From DASZGI01 sp035938995 (GTDB taxonomy: Bacteria > Actinomycetota > Actinomycetes > Streptomycetales > Catenulisporaceae), in assembly GCF_035938995.1 (NCBI RefSeq), contig NZ_DASZGI010000140.1, forward strand, positions 1-14,264: a stretch of 14,264 nucleotides of DNA. Reading direction: 5' to 3'. The translations under genes and the position numbers were made by a program. The notes beneath the pieces are model-generated. The model worked only from the letters and a program-made list of their open reading frames with translations. It did no database searches and had not been told where the DNA came from. Positions 1 to 5,946 of this stretch are shown here, one piece after another (position 1 is the first letter of the stretch; each line of letters opens with the position of its first letter).

Positions 1-105
1 AGGCGCACCCGGCAGGGCTGGGGCAAGCGGGTCGACACCAAGCGCGCGATCGTGACCCTCGCCGAGGGCGACCGGATCGACATCTTCGGCGGACCGGTTA
101 GTTAA
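1..105 (+). CDS. rplW: 50S ribosomal protein L23, 3' end (partial)
   Basis: The window opens inside a reading frame that encodes 34 residues ending in RIDIFGGPVS and a TAA stop. The stretch with TRQGWGKRVDTKRAIVTL is the basic C-terminal part of L23, which lies next to the exit of the peptide tunnel and docks trigger factor and SRP. The 5' part lies outside the window. Identification rests on this C-terminal sequence and on its place directly before rplB, the invariant order of the S10 operon. The AAGGAG that serves rplB (104-109) begins inside its stop codon. Confidence 0.9.
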   Translation, partial: RRTRQGWGKRVDTKRAIVTLAEGDRIDIFGGPVS

Positions 106-115
106 GGAGACGTAG

Positions 116-952
116 GTGGGAATCCGTAAGTACAAGCCGACCACTCCAGGTCGGCGAGGCGCCAGCGGCTCCGACTTCTCCGAGATTACCCGGAGTGAGC
201 CTGAGAAGTCGCTGGTCCGCCCGCTGCACAGCAAGGGCGGCCGGAACGTTCACGGGCGGGTCACCGTCCGGCACCAGGGCGGCGGGCACAAGCGCGCCTA
301 CCGGCTGATCGATTTCCGGCGGCACGACAAGGATGGCGTCCCTGCCAAGGTGGCGCACATCGAGTACGACCCGAACCGCACCGCGCGCATCGCGCTGCTT
401 CACTACGTGGACGGCGAGAAGCGCTACATCCTCTGCCCGCAGGGGCTACAGCAGGGTGACCGGGTGGAGAACGGCACGGGCGCGGACATCAAGCCGGGAA
501 ACGCGCTGCCGTTGAAGTCGATCCCGACTGGCACGATCATCCACGCGATCGAGATGCGACCCGGTGGCGGCGCGAAGATCGCGCGGTCGGCGGGCTCCGG
601 CGTCCAGTTGCTTGCCAAGGAGGGCGCCTACGCCACCCTGCGCATGCCGTCCGGTGAGATCCGGCGGGTCAGCGCGGAGTGCCGCGCGACCGTCGGCGAG
701 GTCGGCAACGCCGAGCAGAGCAACATCAACTGGGGCAAGGCCGGCCGCATGCGGTGGAAGGGCAAGCGCCCGACCGTCCGCGGTGTCGCGATGAACCCGA
801 TCGACCACCCGCACGGCGGTGGTGAGGGCAAGACCTCCGGCGGACGCCACCCGGTGTCCCCGTGGGGCAAGAAGGAGGGCCGCACCCGCAAGCCGGGCAA
901 GGCCAGCGACAAGATGATCGTCCGCCGTCGCAAGACGAACAAGAAGCGCTAG
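116..952 (+). CDS. rplB: 50S ribosomal protein L2
   Basis: The product has 278 residues, the usual length for L2, a primary 23S rRNA binder close to the peptidyl-transferase centre and needed for subunit joining. The N-terminal GIRKYKPTTPGRR is typical of actinobacterial L2. The hallmark loop MNPIDHPHGGGEG is at residues 226-238 and includes the conserved histidine next to the active site. The tail RKTNKKR is basic. The start is GTG at 116, preceded by AAGGAG at 104-109 with a 6-base gap. It follows rplW by 10 bases, and rpsS starts 12 bases after its stop, so co-translation within one S10-operon transcript is expected. Confidence 0.98.
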   Translation: MGIRKYKPTTPGRRGASGSDFSEITRSEPEKSLVRPLHSKGGRNVHGRVTVRHQGGGHKRAYRLIDFRRHDKDGVPAKVAHIEYDPNRTARIALLHYVDGEKRYILCPQGLQQGDRVENGTGADIKPGNALPLKSIPTGTIIHAIEMRPGGGAKIARSAGSGVQLLAKEGAYATLRMPSGEIRRVSAECRATVGEVGNAEQSNINWGKAGRMRWKGKRPTVRGVAMNPIDHPHGGGEGKTSGGRHPVSPWGKKEGRTRKPGKASDKMIVRRRKTNKKR

Positions 953-964
953 GAGGAGGTCTAG

Positions 965-1246
965 ATGCCGCGCAGTCTCAAGAAGGGTCCCTTCGTGGAC
1001 GACCACCTGCAGAAGAAGGTGGACGCCCAGAACGAGAAGGGCACGCACAACGTCATCAAGACGTGGTCCCGGCGCTCCATGATCGTCCCGGACATGCTGG
1101 GCCACACCATTGCGGTGCACGACGGCCGCAAGCACGTCCCGGTGTTCGTCACCGAGTCGATGGTCGGGCACAAGCTGGGCGAGTTCGCCCCGACCCGCAC
1201 CTTCAAGGGCCACGTGAAGGACGACAGGAGGTCCCGCCGTGGCTGA
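965..1246 (+). CDS. rpsS: 30S ribosomal protein S19
   Basis: The product has 93 residues, the standard S19 length. MPRSLKKGPFVDDHL at the N-terminus and VPVFVTESMVGHKLGEFAPT (about residues 59-78) are family signatures. S19 sits in the head of the 30S subunit with S13 and contacts the A-site finger of 23S rRNA. A strong GGAGG at 953-957 precedes the ATG by 7 bases. The last 8 bases overlap the start of rplV in another frame, and the AGGAGG for rplV (1226-1231) lies inside this gene, so the two are translationally coupled. Confidence 0.98.
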   Translation: MPRSLKKGPFVDDHLQKKVDAQNEKGTHNVIKTWSRRSMIVPDMLGHTIAVHDGRKHVPVFVTESMVGHKLGEFAPTRTFKGHVKDDRRSRRG

Positions 1247-1640
1247 GAACAAGGCCAAGGACCTTCCGGACAACCAGGCGCTGGCCCAGGCCCGGCACAT
1301 CCGGATGACGCCGATGAAGGTGCGCCGCGTGGTCAACGAGGTGCGCGGCCTTCCGGTCAACGATGCGCTGGACTACCTGCGCTTCGCCCCGTGGGCCGCC
1401 GCCGAGCCGGTGTACAAGTGCGTGGCCTCGGCCGCCGCCAACGCCCGGCACAACAAGAACATCTTCGGCGACCTGTACATCGCCGCCGCATATGTGGACG
1501 AGGGTCCGACGCTCAAGCGGTTCCAGCCGCGCGCGCAGGGCCGCGCCTACCGGATCCGCAAGCGCAGCAGCCACATCACGATCGTGGTCGAGGAGTTCGT
1601 CCCCGAGACCGTCGGCGGCAAGAAGGGCAGGACCCGGTAA
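1239..1640 (+). CDS. rplV: 50S ribosomal protein L22
   Basis: The product has 133 residues and matches L22. It has the N-terminal helix with RMTPMKVRRVVNEVRG (22-37) and the long beta-hairpin LKRFQPRAQGRAYRIRKRSS (92-111) that lines the nascent-peptide tunnel, the site where macrolide-resistance changes arise. The GTG start at 1239 is fixed by AGGAGG at 1226-1231, 7 bases upstream. The N-terminus is about 15 residues longer than in short bacterial L22s, which is common in actinobacteria. Its TAA shares one base with the rpsC ATG (TAATG). Confidence 0.98.
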   Translation: MAENKAKDLPDNQALAQARHIRMTPMKVRRVVNEVRGLPVNDALDYLRFAPWAAAEPVYKCVASAAANARHNKNIFGDLYIAAAYVDEGPTLKRFQPRAQGRAYRIRKRSSHITIVVEEFVPETVGGKKGRTR

Positions 1641-2509
1641 TGGGCCAGAAAGTCAACCCGCACGGGTTCCGCCTCGGCATCACCACCGACTTCAAGTCGC
1701 GCTGGTACGCCGACAAGCTGTACAAGGCGTACGTCAAGGAAGACGTCGCGATCCGCAAGCTGATGACCACCGGCATGGAGCGCGCCGGCATCTCGAAGGT
1801 GGAGATCGAGCGCACCCGTGACCGCGTGCGCGTCGACATCCACACCGCGCGGCCGGGCATCGTCATCGGCCGCCGCGGCGCGGAGGCCGAGCGCATTCGC
1901 GGCGAGCTGGAGAAGCTCACCGGCAAGCAGGTGCAGCTGAACATCCTCGAGGTGAAGAACCCCGAGGTCGACGCGCAGCTCGTCGCGCAGGGCGTGGCCG
2001 AGCAGCTGTCCAGCCGCGTCGCGTTCCGCCGCGCCATGCGCAAGGCGATCCAGTCGACCATGAAGGCCGGCGCCAAGGGCATCAAGGTGCAGGTCTCCGG
2101 CCGCCTCGGCGGCGCCGAGATGAGCCGGTCCGAGCAGTACCGCGAGGGCCGGGTCCCGCTGCACACGCTGCGCGCGAACATCGACTACGGCTTCTACGAG
2201 GCCCGCACCACCTTCGGCCGGATCGGCGTGAAGGTGTGGATCTACAAGGGCGACGTCGCGAACCTGCGCGCGGCCCGCGAGGCCGAGGCCGCGGCGCAGC
2301 GCCAGAGCCGTCCGGCCGGCGGCCGCGACGAGCGGCGCGGCGGCGACCGTCCGCGCGGCGGGCGTCCGGGCCGTGGCGGCGAGCGTCCAGCGGGCCGCGG
2401 CGGCGAGCGCCGTCCGGTCGAGGCGGCGGCTCCCGCCGCGGAGACCGCGGTCGCGCCGAGCGCGCCGGCCGAGGCCCCGGCTGTGACTGAAGCACCGAAG
2501 GAGGGCTGA
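1640..2509 (+). CDS. rpsC: 30S ribosomal protein S3 with RGG-rich C-terminal tail
   Basis: The product has 289 residues. MGQKVNPHGFRLGI opens the protein. A type II KH domain carries the loop IVIGRRGAEAERI (75-87). The C-terminal S3 domain includes VSGRLGGAEMSRSE (152-165) and ends near GVKVWIYKGD (196-205). S3 sits at the mRNA entry tunnel with S4 and S5 and takes part in mRNA unwinding. After about residue 218 comes a disordered tail with four RGG triplets (233-255), followed by an Ala/Pro/Glu stretch. The frame stays open far upstream, but the ATG at 1640 matches the family start and overlaps the rplV stop, so coupling with rplV is likely. GGCAGG at 1626-1631 is a weak ribosome site. Confidence 0.98.
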   Translation: MGQKVNPHGFRLGITTDFKSRWYADKLYKAYVKEDVAIRKLMTTGMERAGISKVEIERTRDRVRVDIHTARPGIVIGRRGAEAERIRGELEKLTGKQVQLNILEVKNPEVDAQLVAQGVAEQLSSRVAFRRAMRKAIQSTMKAGAKGIKVQVSGRLGGAEMSRSEQYREGRVPLHTLRANIDYGFYEARTTFGRIGVKVWIYKGDVANLRAAREAEAAAQRQSRPAGGRDERRGGDRPRGGRPGRGGERPAGRGGERRPVEAAAPAAETAVAPSAPAEAPAVTEAPKEG

Positions 2510-2512
2510 CCC

Positions 2513-2932
2513 ATGCTGATCCCCCGCAGGGTCAAGCACCGCAAGCAGCACCACCCGAGCCGCTCGGGCATGAGCAAGGGCGGCAACGAGCTGGCGTTCG
2601 GCGAGTACGGCATCCAGGCGCTGAGCCCGGCCTACGTCACCAACCGGCAGATCGAGTCGGCGCGTATCGCGATCAACCGGCACATCCGCCGTGGCGGCAA
2701 GGTCTGGATCAACATCTACCCGGACCGGCCGATCACCAAGAAGCCCGCCGAGACCCGGATGGGTTCCGGCAAGGGCTCCACCGAGTGGTGGGTGGCGAAC
2801 GTCAAGCCCGGCCGGGTGCTGTTCGAGCTCTCGTTCCCGAACGAGAAGGTCGCCCGCGAGGCATTGCTGCGCGCGTCGCACAAGCTGCCCCTCAAGTGCC
2901 GGATCATCAAGCGCGAGGCAGGTGAGATCTGA
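2513..2932 (+). CDS. rplP: 50S ribosomal protein L16
   Basis: The product has 139 residues, the normal L16 length. MLIPRRVKHRKQHH and KPAETRMGSGKGSTEWWVA (77-95) are diagnostic. Arg82 in TRMGSGKG corresponds to the arginine near the peptidyl-transferase centre that is hydroxylated in E. coli. L16 organises the A-site tRNA elbow region and is one of the last proteins added to the 50S subunit. AAGGAGGG at 2498-2504, inside the end of rpsC, sits 8 bases before the ATG. The TGA overlaps the rpmC ATG by one base. Confidence 0.98.
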   Translation: MLIPRRVKHRKQHHPSRSGMSKGGNELAFGEYGIQALSPAYVTNRQIESARIAINRHIRRGGKVWINIYPDRPITKKPAETRMGSGKGSTEWWVANVKPGRVLFELSFPNEKVAREALLRASHKLPLKCRIIKREAGEI

Positions 2933-3153
2933 TGTCGATCGGGACGAAGACCCACGAGCTTCGCGAGCTGACCGACGAGGCGCTGGCGGACAAGCTGCGC
3001 GAAGCCAAGGAGGAGCTGTTCAACCTCCGCTTCCAGCAGGCGACCGGGCAGCTGGAGAACCACGGCCGGATGAAGGCGGTCAAGTCCGATATCGCGCGGA
3101 TCTACACGATCCAGCGTGAGCGGGAGCTCGGTATCACGGACGGTGCCGAATGA
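2932..3153 (+). CDS. rpmC: 50S ribosomal protein L29
   Basis: The product is a small, highly charged helical protein of 73 residues. The core ELTDEALADKLREAKEELFN (about residues 12-31) and the motif LRFQQATGQLENHGRMKAVK with IARIYT are typical of L29, a two-helix protein near the tunnel exit next to L23. The ATG overlaps the rplP stop (TGATG), and the stop overlaps the rpsQ start by four bases (ATGA). Expression is therefore expected to depend on translation of the preceding gene. There is no independent strong ribosome site. Confidence 0.97.
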   Translation: MSIGTKTHELRELTDEALADKLREAKEELFNLRFQQATGQLENHGRMKAVKSDIARIYTIQRERELGITDGAE

Positions 3154-3443
3154 GTGATGAGGTAACGAACGTGGAGAAGACCGAGACCGCCGAGCGCGGC
3201 GCCCGCAAGGTCCGCGAGGGCCTGGTGGTCAGCGACAAGATGGACAAGACCGTCGTGGTGGCGGTCGAGGACCGGGTCAAGCACGCCATGTACGGCAAGG
3301 TCATGCGCCGCACCAGCAAGTTGAAGGCGCACGACGAGCAGAACGCCTGCGGCATCGGCGACCGGGTGCTCCTGATGGAGACCCGGCCGCTGTCGGCGAC
3401 GAAGCGCTGGCGCGTGGTCGAGATCCTCGAGAAGGCCAAGTAA
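3150..3443 (+). CDS. rpsQ: 30S ribosomal protein S17
   Basis: The product has 97 residues. The OB-fold signature GLVVSDKMDKTVVVAVED is at residues 24-41, and MRRTSKLKAHDE with GDRVLLMETRPLSATKRWRV follows. S17 is a primary 16S rRNA binder in the body of the 30S subunit. The acidic N-terminal extension of about 20 residues (SDEVTNVEKTETAERG) is the usual actinobacterial form. The ATG at 3150 overlaps the rpmC stop. The last lysine codon and the stop (AAGTAA) are the first bases of a duplicated sequence that continues into the gap, so the gene end is part of a repeat. This is the last gene of the S10 segment. Confidence 0.97.
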   Translation: MSDEVTNVEKTETAERGARKVREGLVVSDKMDKTVVVAVEDRVKHAMYGKVMRRTSKLKAHDEQNACGIGDRVLLMETRPLSATKRWRVVEILEKAK

Positions 3444-3616
3444 CACCCCGATCCGCTTCGCCCCGGCCAACGCGAAGCAAATCAAACGAAGTAACACCCC
3501 AACCTGCTTCGCACGGCGGCCGGGGCGGCGGCGAAAGACCGACCGGCGGGGCGCTTTTCCCCGTCGGGTGGTCTACAGCCGCCATCGAGCCCCGGCCAAC
3601 GCGAAGCAAATCAAAC
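3438..3616 (+). repeat. Tandem duplication of the rpsQ stop region, one copy filled with hairpin element A
   Basis: Unit 1 spans 3438-3488 (51 bases) and starts with AAGTAACACCCC, the rpsQ end. Unit 2 starts at 3489 with the same 12 bases, and its first 24 bases differ from unit 1 at three positions. After GCTTCG (3455-3460 and 3506-3511), unit 1 runs directly into CCCCGGCCAACGCGAAGC, while unit 2 reaches the same sequence only at 3590. The 28-base match 3460-3487 / 3589-3616 is exact. Unit 2 therefore equals unit 1 plus 78 bases. GCTTCGC and GCGAAGC form short inverted arms in both units. No gene is present in the gap. Confidence 0.9.
3513..3590. repeat. Dispersed hairpin element, copy A
   Basis: This 78-base segment is an imperfect palindrome. 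Its outer arms are GGCCGGGGC (3518-3526) with GCCCCGGCC (3589-3597, running into the repeat), and GGCGGC with GCCGCC. The central arms are 3536-3551 and 3559-3574, with 13 Watson-Crick pairs, two G-T pairs and one mismatch around the loop CGCTTTT (3552-3558). The flanks of the central stem match copy B near 11414-11509: 22 bases to the left are identical (3517-3538) and 23 of 24 match to the right (3572-3595). It lies between the S10 and spc segments and could act as a transcription terminator or processing site. It has no U tract and no coding capacity. Confidence 0.8.
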
Positions 3617-3642
3617 ACAGCACCCGCACACCTCTGCGAAGA

Positions 3643-3656
3643 GACTGTGTCCAGTC
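3643..3656 (+). promoter_or_regulatory. Small hairpin abutting the rplN ribosome site
   Basis: GACTG (3643-3647) and CAGTC (3652-3656) form a perfect 5-bp stem with loop TGTC. AGGAG (3657-3661) follows at once, and the rplN GTG starts 6 bases later. A stem touching the ribosome site could modulate initiation at the first spc gene. A 5-bp stem is short enough to occur by chance, so this is a weak call. Confidence 0.3.
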
Positions 3657-3667
3657 AGGAGTAGAAC

Positions 3668-4036
3668 GTGATTCAGCAGGAATCGCGGCTGCGGGTCGCC
3701 GATAACACCGGTGCGAAGGAAATCCTCTGCATCCGGGTTCTCGGTGGATCCAGCCGCCGGTACGCCGGCATCGGCGACGTGATCGTCGCCACGGTGAAGG
3801 ACGCCCTCCCGGGCGCCGGCGTCAAGAAGGGCGACGTCGTCAAGGCGGTCGTCGTGCGCACCGTCAAGGAGCGGCGCCGGGCCGACGGCTCGTACATCCG
3901 CTTCGACGAGAACGCGGCCGTCCTGATCAAGGACGGCGGCGACCCGCGCGGCACCCGCATCTTCGGCCCGGTGGGCCGCGAGCTGCGCGAGAAGCGCTAC
4001 ATGCGCATCATCTCGCTCGCCCCGGAGGTGCTGTAA
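3668..4036 (+). CDS. rplN: 50S ribosomal protein L14
   Basis: The product has 122 residues, the exact family length. It starts MIQQESRLRVADNTGAKE and contains GGSSRRYAGIGDVIVATVKD and the pattern VVRTVKERRRADGSYIRFDE typical of L14. L14 lies at the subunit interface beside L19 and is the docking site of the silencing factor RsfS. The GTG start at 3668 has AGGAG at 3657-3661. It is the first gene of the spc segment and is separated from rpsQ by 224 bases of repeats, so a separate promoter upstream is plausible, although I could not pick one out. rplX follows after 3 bases. Confidence 0.98.
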   Translation: MIQQESRLRVADNTGAKEILCIRVLGGSSRRYAGIGDVIVATVKDALPGAGVKKGDVVKAVVVRTVKERRRADGSYIRFDENAAVLIKDGGDPRGTRIFGPVGRELREKRYMRIISLAPEVL

Positions 4037-4039
4037 GCC

Positions 4040-4411
4040 GTGGCGCACAAGATGAACATCAAGAAGGGCGACCTGGTCCAGGTCATCACCGGCAAGGACA
4101 AGGGCCTGCAGGGCAAGGTCGTTCAGGCCTTCCCGGACCGGCAGAAGGTCATCGTCGAGGGCGTGAACCGGGTCAAGAAGCACCAGAAGGTCGGGCAGAC
4201 CTCCCGGGGCGCCAAGACCGGCGGCATCATCACCAAAGAGGCCCCGATCCACGTCAGCAACGTGATGCTGATCGTCGAGGTCGACGGCAAGAAGGTCGTC
4301 ACCCGGGTGGGATACCGGCGGGTGGAGCAGGAGCGCCGCCTGCCCGACGGCACCACCAGGACGGTCACGCGTTCCGTGCGGTTCGCGAAGAAGACCGGTG
4401 AGGAAATCTGA
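4040..4411 (+). CDS. rplX: 50S ribosomal protein L24, extended C-terminus
   Basis: The product has 123 residues; most bacterial L24s have about 100-107. The KOW motif KKGDLVQVITGKDKGLQGKV (8-27) and the conserved EGVNRVKKHQK (40-50) and EAPIHVSNVMLI are clear. L24 starts 50S assembly by binding the 5' end of 23S rRNA and later lies near the tunnel exit. The extra length falls in a charged stretch after VTRVGYR (residues about 87-115, with EQERRLPDGTTRTVTRSVRF). The GTG at 4040 has GGAGG at 4024-4028 inside rplN. Its TGA overlaps the rplE ATG by one base. Confidence 0.97.
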   Translation: MAHKMNIKKGDLVQVITGKDKGLQGKVVQAFPDRQKVIVEGVNRVKKHQKVGQTSRGAKTGGIITKEAPIHVSNVMLIVEVDGKKVVTRVGYRRVEQERRLPDGTTRTVTRSVRFAKKTGEEI

Positions 4412-4983
4412 TGACTGTCACCGACGAGACCACCAAGGTCGCGCCGCGCCTGAAGGAGCGGTACCGGGCCGAGATCATGGACGCGCTGCGCAAGCAGTAC
4501 GGCTACGAGAACATCATGCAGGTGCCCGGTGTCACCAAGGTCGTGGTGAACATGGGTGTCGGCGAGGCCGCCCGCGACTCGAAGCTGATCGACGGTGCGG
4601 TGCGCGACCTGGCCACCATTACCGGCCAGAAGCCGGTGATCACCAAGGCCCGCAAGTCCATCGCCCAGTTCAAGCTGCGCGAGGGCCAGCCGATCGGCGC
4701 GCACACCACGCTGCGCGGCGACCGGATGTGGGAGTTCCTCGACCGGCTGGTGTCGATCGCGCTGCCGCGTATCCGCGACTTCCGCGGCCTATCGCCGAAG
4801 CAGTTCGACGGCAACGGCAACTACACCTTCGGTCTCACCGAGCAGTCCGTGTTCTACGAGATCGACCAGGACCGGATCGACCGGGTCCGCGGCATGGACA
4901 TCACGGTCGTGACCACGGCCAAGACCGACGACGAAGGCCGGACGCTGCTCAAGCTGCTCGGCTTCCCCTTCAAGGAGGCGTGA
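4411..4983 (+). CDS. rplE: 50S ribosomal protein L5
   Basis: The product has 190 residues, slightly longer than the 179 of E. coli because of a short N-terminal extension (MTVTDETTKVAPRLKER). Family signatures include GVTKVVVNMGVGEAARDSK, TGQKPVITKARKSIAQFKLR and MWEFLDRLVSIALPRIRDFR. L5 belongs to the 5S rRNP, contacts P-site tRNA and forms a bridge with S13. The ATG overlaps the rplX stop as TGATG. AAGGAGG near the end (4972-4978) is the ribosome site of rpsN. Confidence 0.98.
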   Translation: MTVTDETTKVAPRLKERYRAEIMDALRKQYGYENIMQVPGVTKVVVNMGVGEAARDSKLIDGAVRDLATITGQKPVITKARKSIAQFKLREGQPIGAHTTLRGDRMWEFLDRLVSIALPRIRDFRGLSPKQFDGNGNYTFGLTEQSVFYEIDQDRIDRVRGMDITVVTTAKTDDEGRTLLKLLGFPFKEA

Positions 4984-4985
4984 TC

Positions 4986-5171
4986 ATGGCGAAGACCGCT
5001 CTGGTCAACAAGGCGGCCGCGAAGCCGAAGTTCAAGGTGCGCGGCTACACCCGGTGCCAGAAGTGCGGCCGACCGCACTCGGTGTACCGCAAGTTCGGCT
5101 TGTGCCGGATCTGCCTGCGGGAGATGGCGCACGCGGGCGAACTGCCCGGCGTGACCAAGTCCAGCTGGTAG
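4986..5171 (+). CDS. rpsN: 30S ribosomal protein S14, zinc-binding short type (type Z)
   Basis: The product has 61 residues, the length of zinc-type S14. The zinc ribbon is complete: Cys24 and Cys27 (CQKC), Cys40 and Cys43 (CRIC). The C-terminal GELPGVTKSSW is the standard ending. S14 joins the 30S head late, beside S3 and S10. The start is the ATG at 4986, where AAGGAGG at 4972-4978 sits 7 bases upstream; the frame is open further upstream without a suitable start. Many actinobacteria also carry a Zur-repressed zinc-free S14 elsewhere, and this is the zinc-replete form. A hairpin follows 19 bases after the stop. Confidence 0.98.
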   Translation: MAKTALVNKAAAKPKFKVRGYTRCQKCGRPHSVYRKFGLCRICLREMAHAGELPGVTKSSW

Positions 5172-5190
5172 AAACGCACGCTTCCGGGTG

Positions 5191-5219
5191 ACTGGTCGGG
5201 AGCACCCCTCCCGACCAGT
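5191..5219 (+). terminator. Terminator-like hairpin after rpsN
   Basis: ACTGGTCGGGAG (5191-5202) and CTCCCGACCAGT (5208-5219) form a perfect 12-bp stem closed by the loop CACCC. Only TTATCC-like sequence follows and there is no U run, so it resembles the U-less terminators common in high-GC actinobacteria. It lies inside the usually continuous spc gene order and would stop or attenuate transcription before rpsH. Confidence 0.7.
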
Positions 5220-5225
5220 TATCCT
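5220..5225 (+). promoter_or_regulatory. Possible -10 element (TATCCT) downstream of the hairpin
   Basis: TATCCT fits the TANNNT pattern of a housekeeping -10 box and would start transcripts near 5231-5233, just before the structured region. No convincing -35 hexamer lies 16-18 bases upstream, because that position is inside the terminator stem. The call rests on context: if the hairpin terminates, rpsH and the genes after it need a new start. Confidence 0.25.
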
Positions 5226-5229
5226 GGAC

Positions 5230-5525
5230 CACAGATGTGTGTACGGCGCCGGTGTGAAAGCCGGCGCTGTGACACGGTGGCTAATCGATCTGCCGCCACG
5301 ATGGGCGCTCTAGCGAAAGCGAGTCCGTCGGTACTCCCTCCGGGAATCCGGGAGTGGAAAGGCCGACTGCTGGTTCCAGAACCAGGCGCCTTCTCATGTA
5401 ACTACGACGCCGTAGGTCCCCTCGGCGAATCAAAGGCACCTGGTTCTTCGCGTTTCCGCGTGAGGCCCGGTCGCCCGCGACGCGCTCGAGCCGGAAACCG
5501 CGGTGGGAAGGCCCAAGGCCCCCTC
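5230..5525 (+). ncRNA. Structured leader-like region upstream of rpsH with alternative pairings
   Basis: This non-coding stretch of nearly 300 bases is rich in stems. They are 5246-5252/5261-5267; 5277-5281/5295-5299; a GAAA-capped helix at 5308-5323; a two-part helix 5327-5331/5363-5367 plus 5333-5338/5350-5355 with GGAAAGG on one side; 5370-5375/5380-5385; 5402-5406/5411-5415; 5449-5458/5492-5502 with one bulge, enclosing 5470-5473/5478-5481; and GGCC/GGCC at 5510-5520. Bases 5379-5390 can instead pair with 5435-5446 (11 of 12), which excludes the 5370-5385 hairpin. This resembles an attenuator or autoregulatory leader. The weak ribosome site AAGG (5515-5518) lies in the last small stem. 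I do not recognise the family; an r-protein leader is an inference. Confidence 0.5.
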
Positions 5526-5924
5526 ATGACCATGACCGACCCGATCGCAGACATGCTGACGCGTCTGCGCAACGGCAACGCGGCGTACCACGACACAGTC
5601 GACATGCCGTACTCCAAGCTCAAGGCCCGCATCGCCGAGATCCTCCAGCAGGAGGGCTACATCGCCTCCTACAAGTCCGAGGACCTCGAGGTGGGCAAGA
5701 AGCTCACCATCACGCTGAAGTACGGCCCGAACCGCGAGCGGTCGATCGCCGGCATCAAGCGCATCTCGAAGCCCGGTCTGCGCGTCTACGCGAAGTCCAC
5801 CGGCCTGCCGCGCGTGCTCGGCGGGCTCGGCATCGCGATCATCTCCTCGTCCTCCGGCCTGCTGACCGACCGTCAGGCCGCCAAGAAGGGTGTGGGCGGG
5901 GAAGTCCTCGCCTACGTCTGGTAA
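5526..5924 (+). CDS. rpsH: 30S ribosomal protein S8
   Basis: The product has 132 residues, the normal length. MTMTDPIADMLTRLRNGN at the start and the C-terminal S-S-S-G-LLTDRQAAKKGVGGEVLAYVW segment are diagnostic. S8 is a primary 16S rRNA binder in the platform, and in E. coli it represses the spc operon by binding its mRNA. The frame remains open about 290 bases upstream, but homology starts at 5526, so the upstream part is leader, not protein. There is no good ribosome site: only AAGG at 5515-5518, inside a short hairpin, which suggests controlled initiation. Confidence 0.98.
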   Translation: MTMTDPIADMLTRLRNGNAAYHDTVDMPYSKLKARIAEILQQEGYIASYKSEDLEVGKKLTITLKYGPNRERSIAGIKRISKPGLRVYAKSTGLPRVLGGLGIAIISSSSGLLTDRQAAKKGVGGEVLAYVW

Positions 5925-5946
5925 GTCCGGAAGGGAGGACTAGCAC

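Noticed and set aside
3444..3667. A CRISPR array in the repeat-rich gap after rpsQ
   Set aside because: There are only two units of one duplication, with no regular spacers; the structure is a tandem repeat with a hairpin insertion.
5235..5525. An N-terminal extension of rpsH (frame open from 5235)
   Set aside because: S8 homology begins at 5526 with normal length 132. The upstream sequence is better explained as paired RNA, and the extension resembles no known protein.
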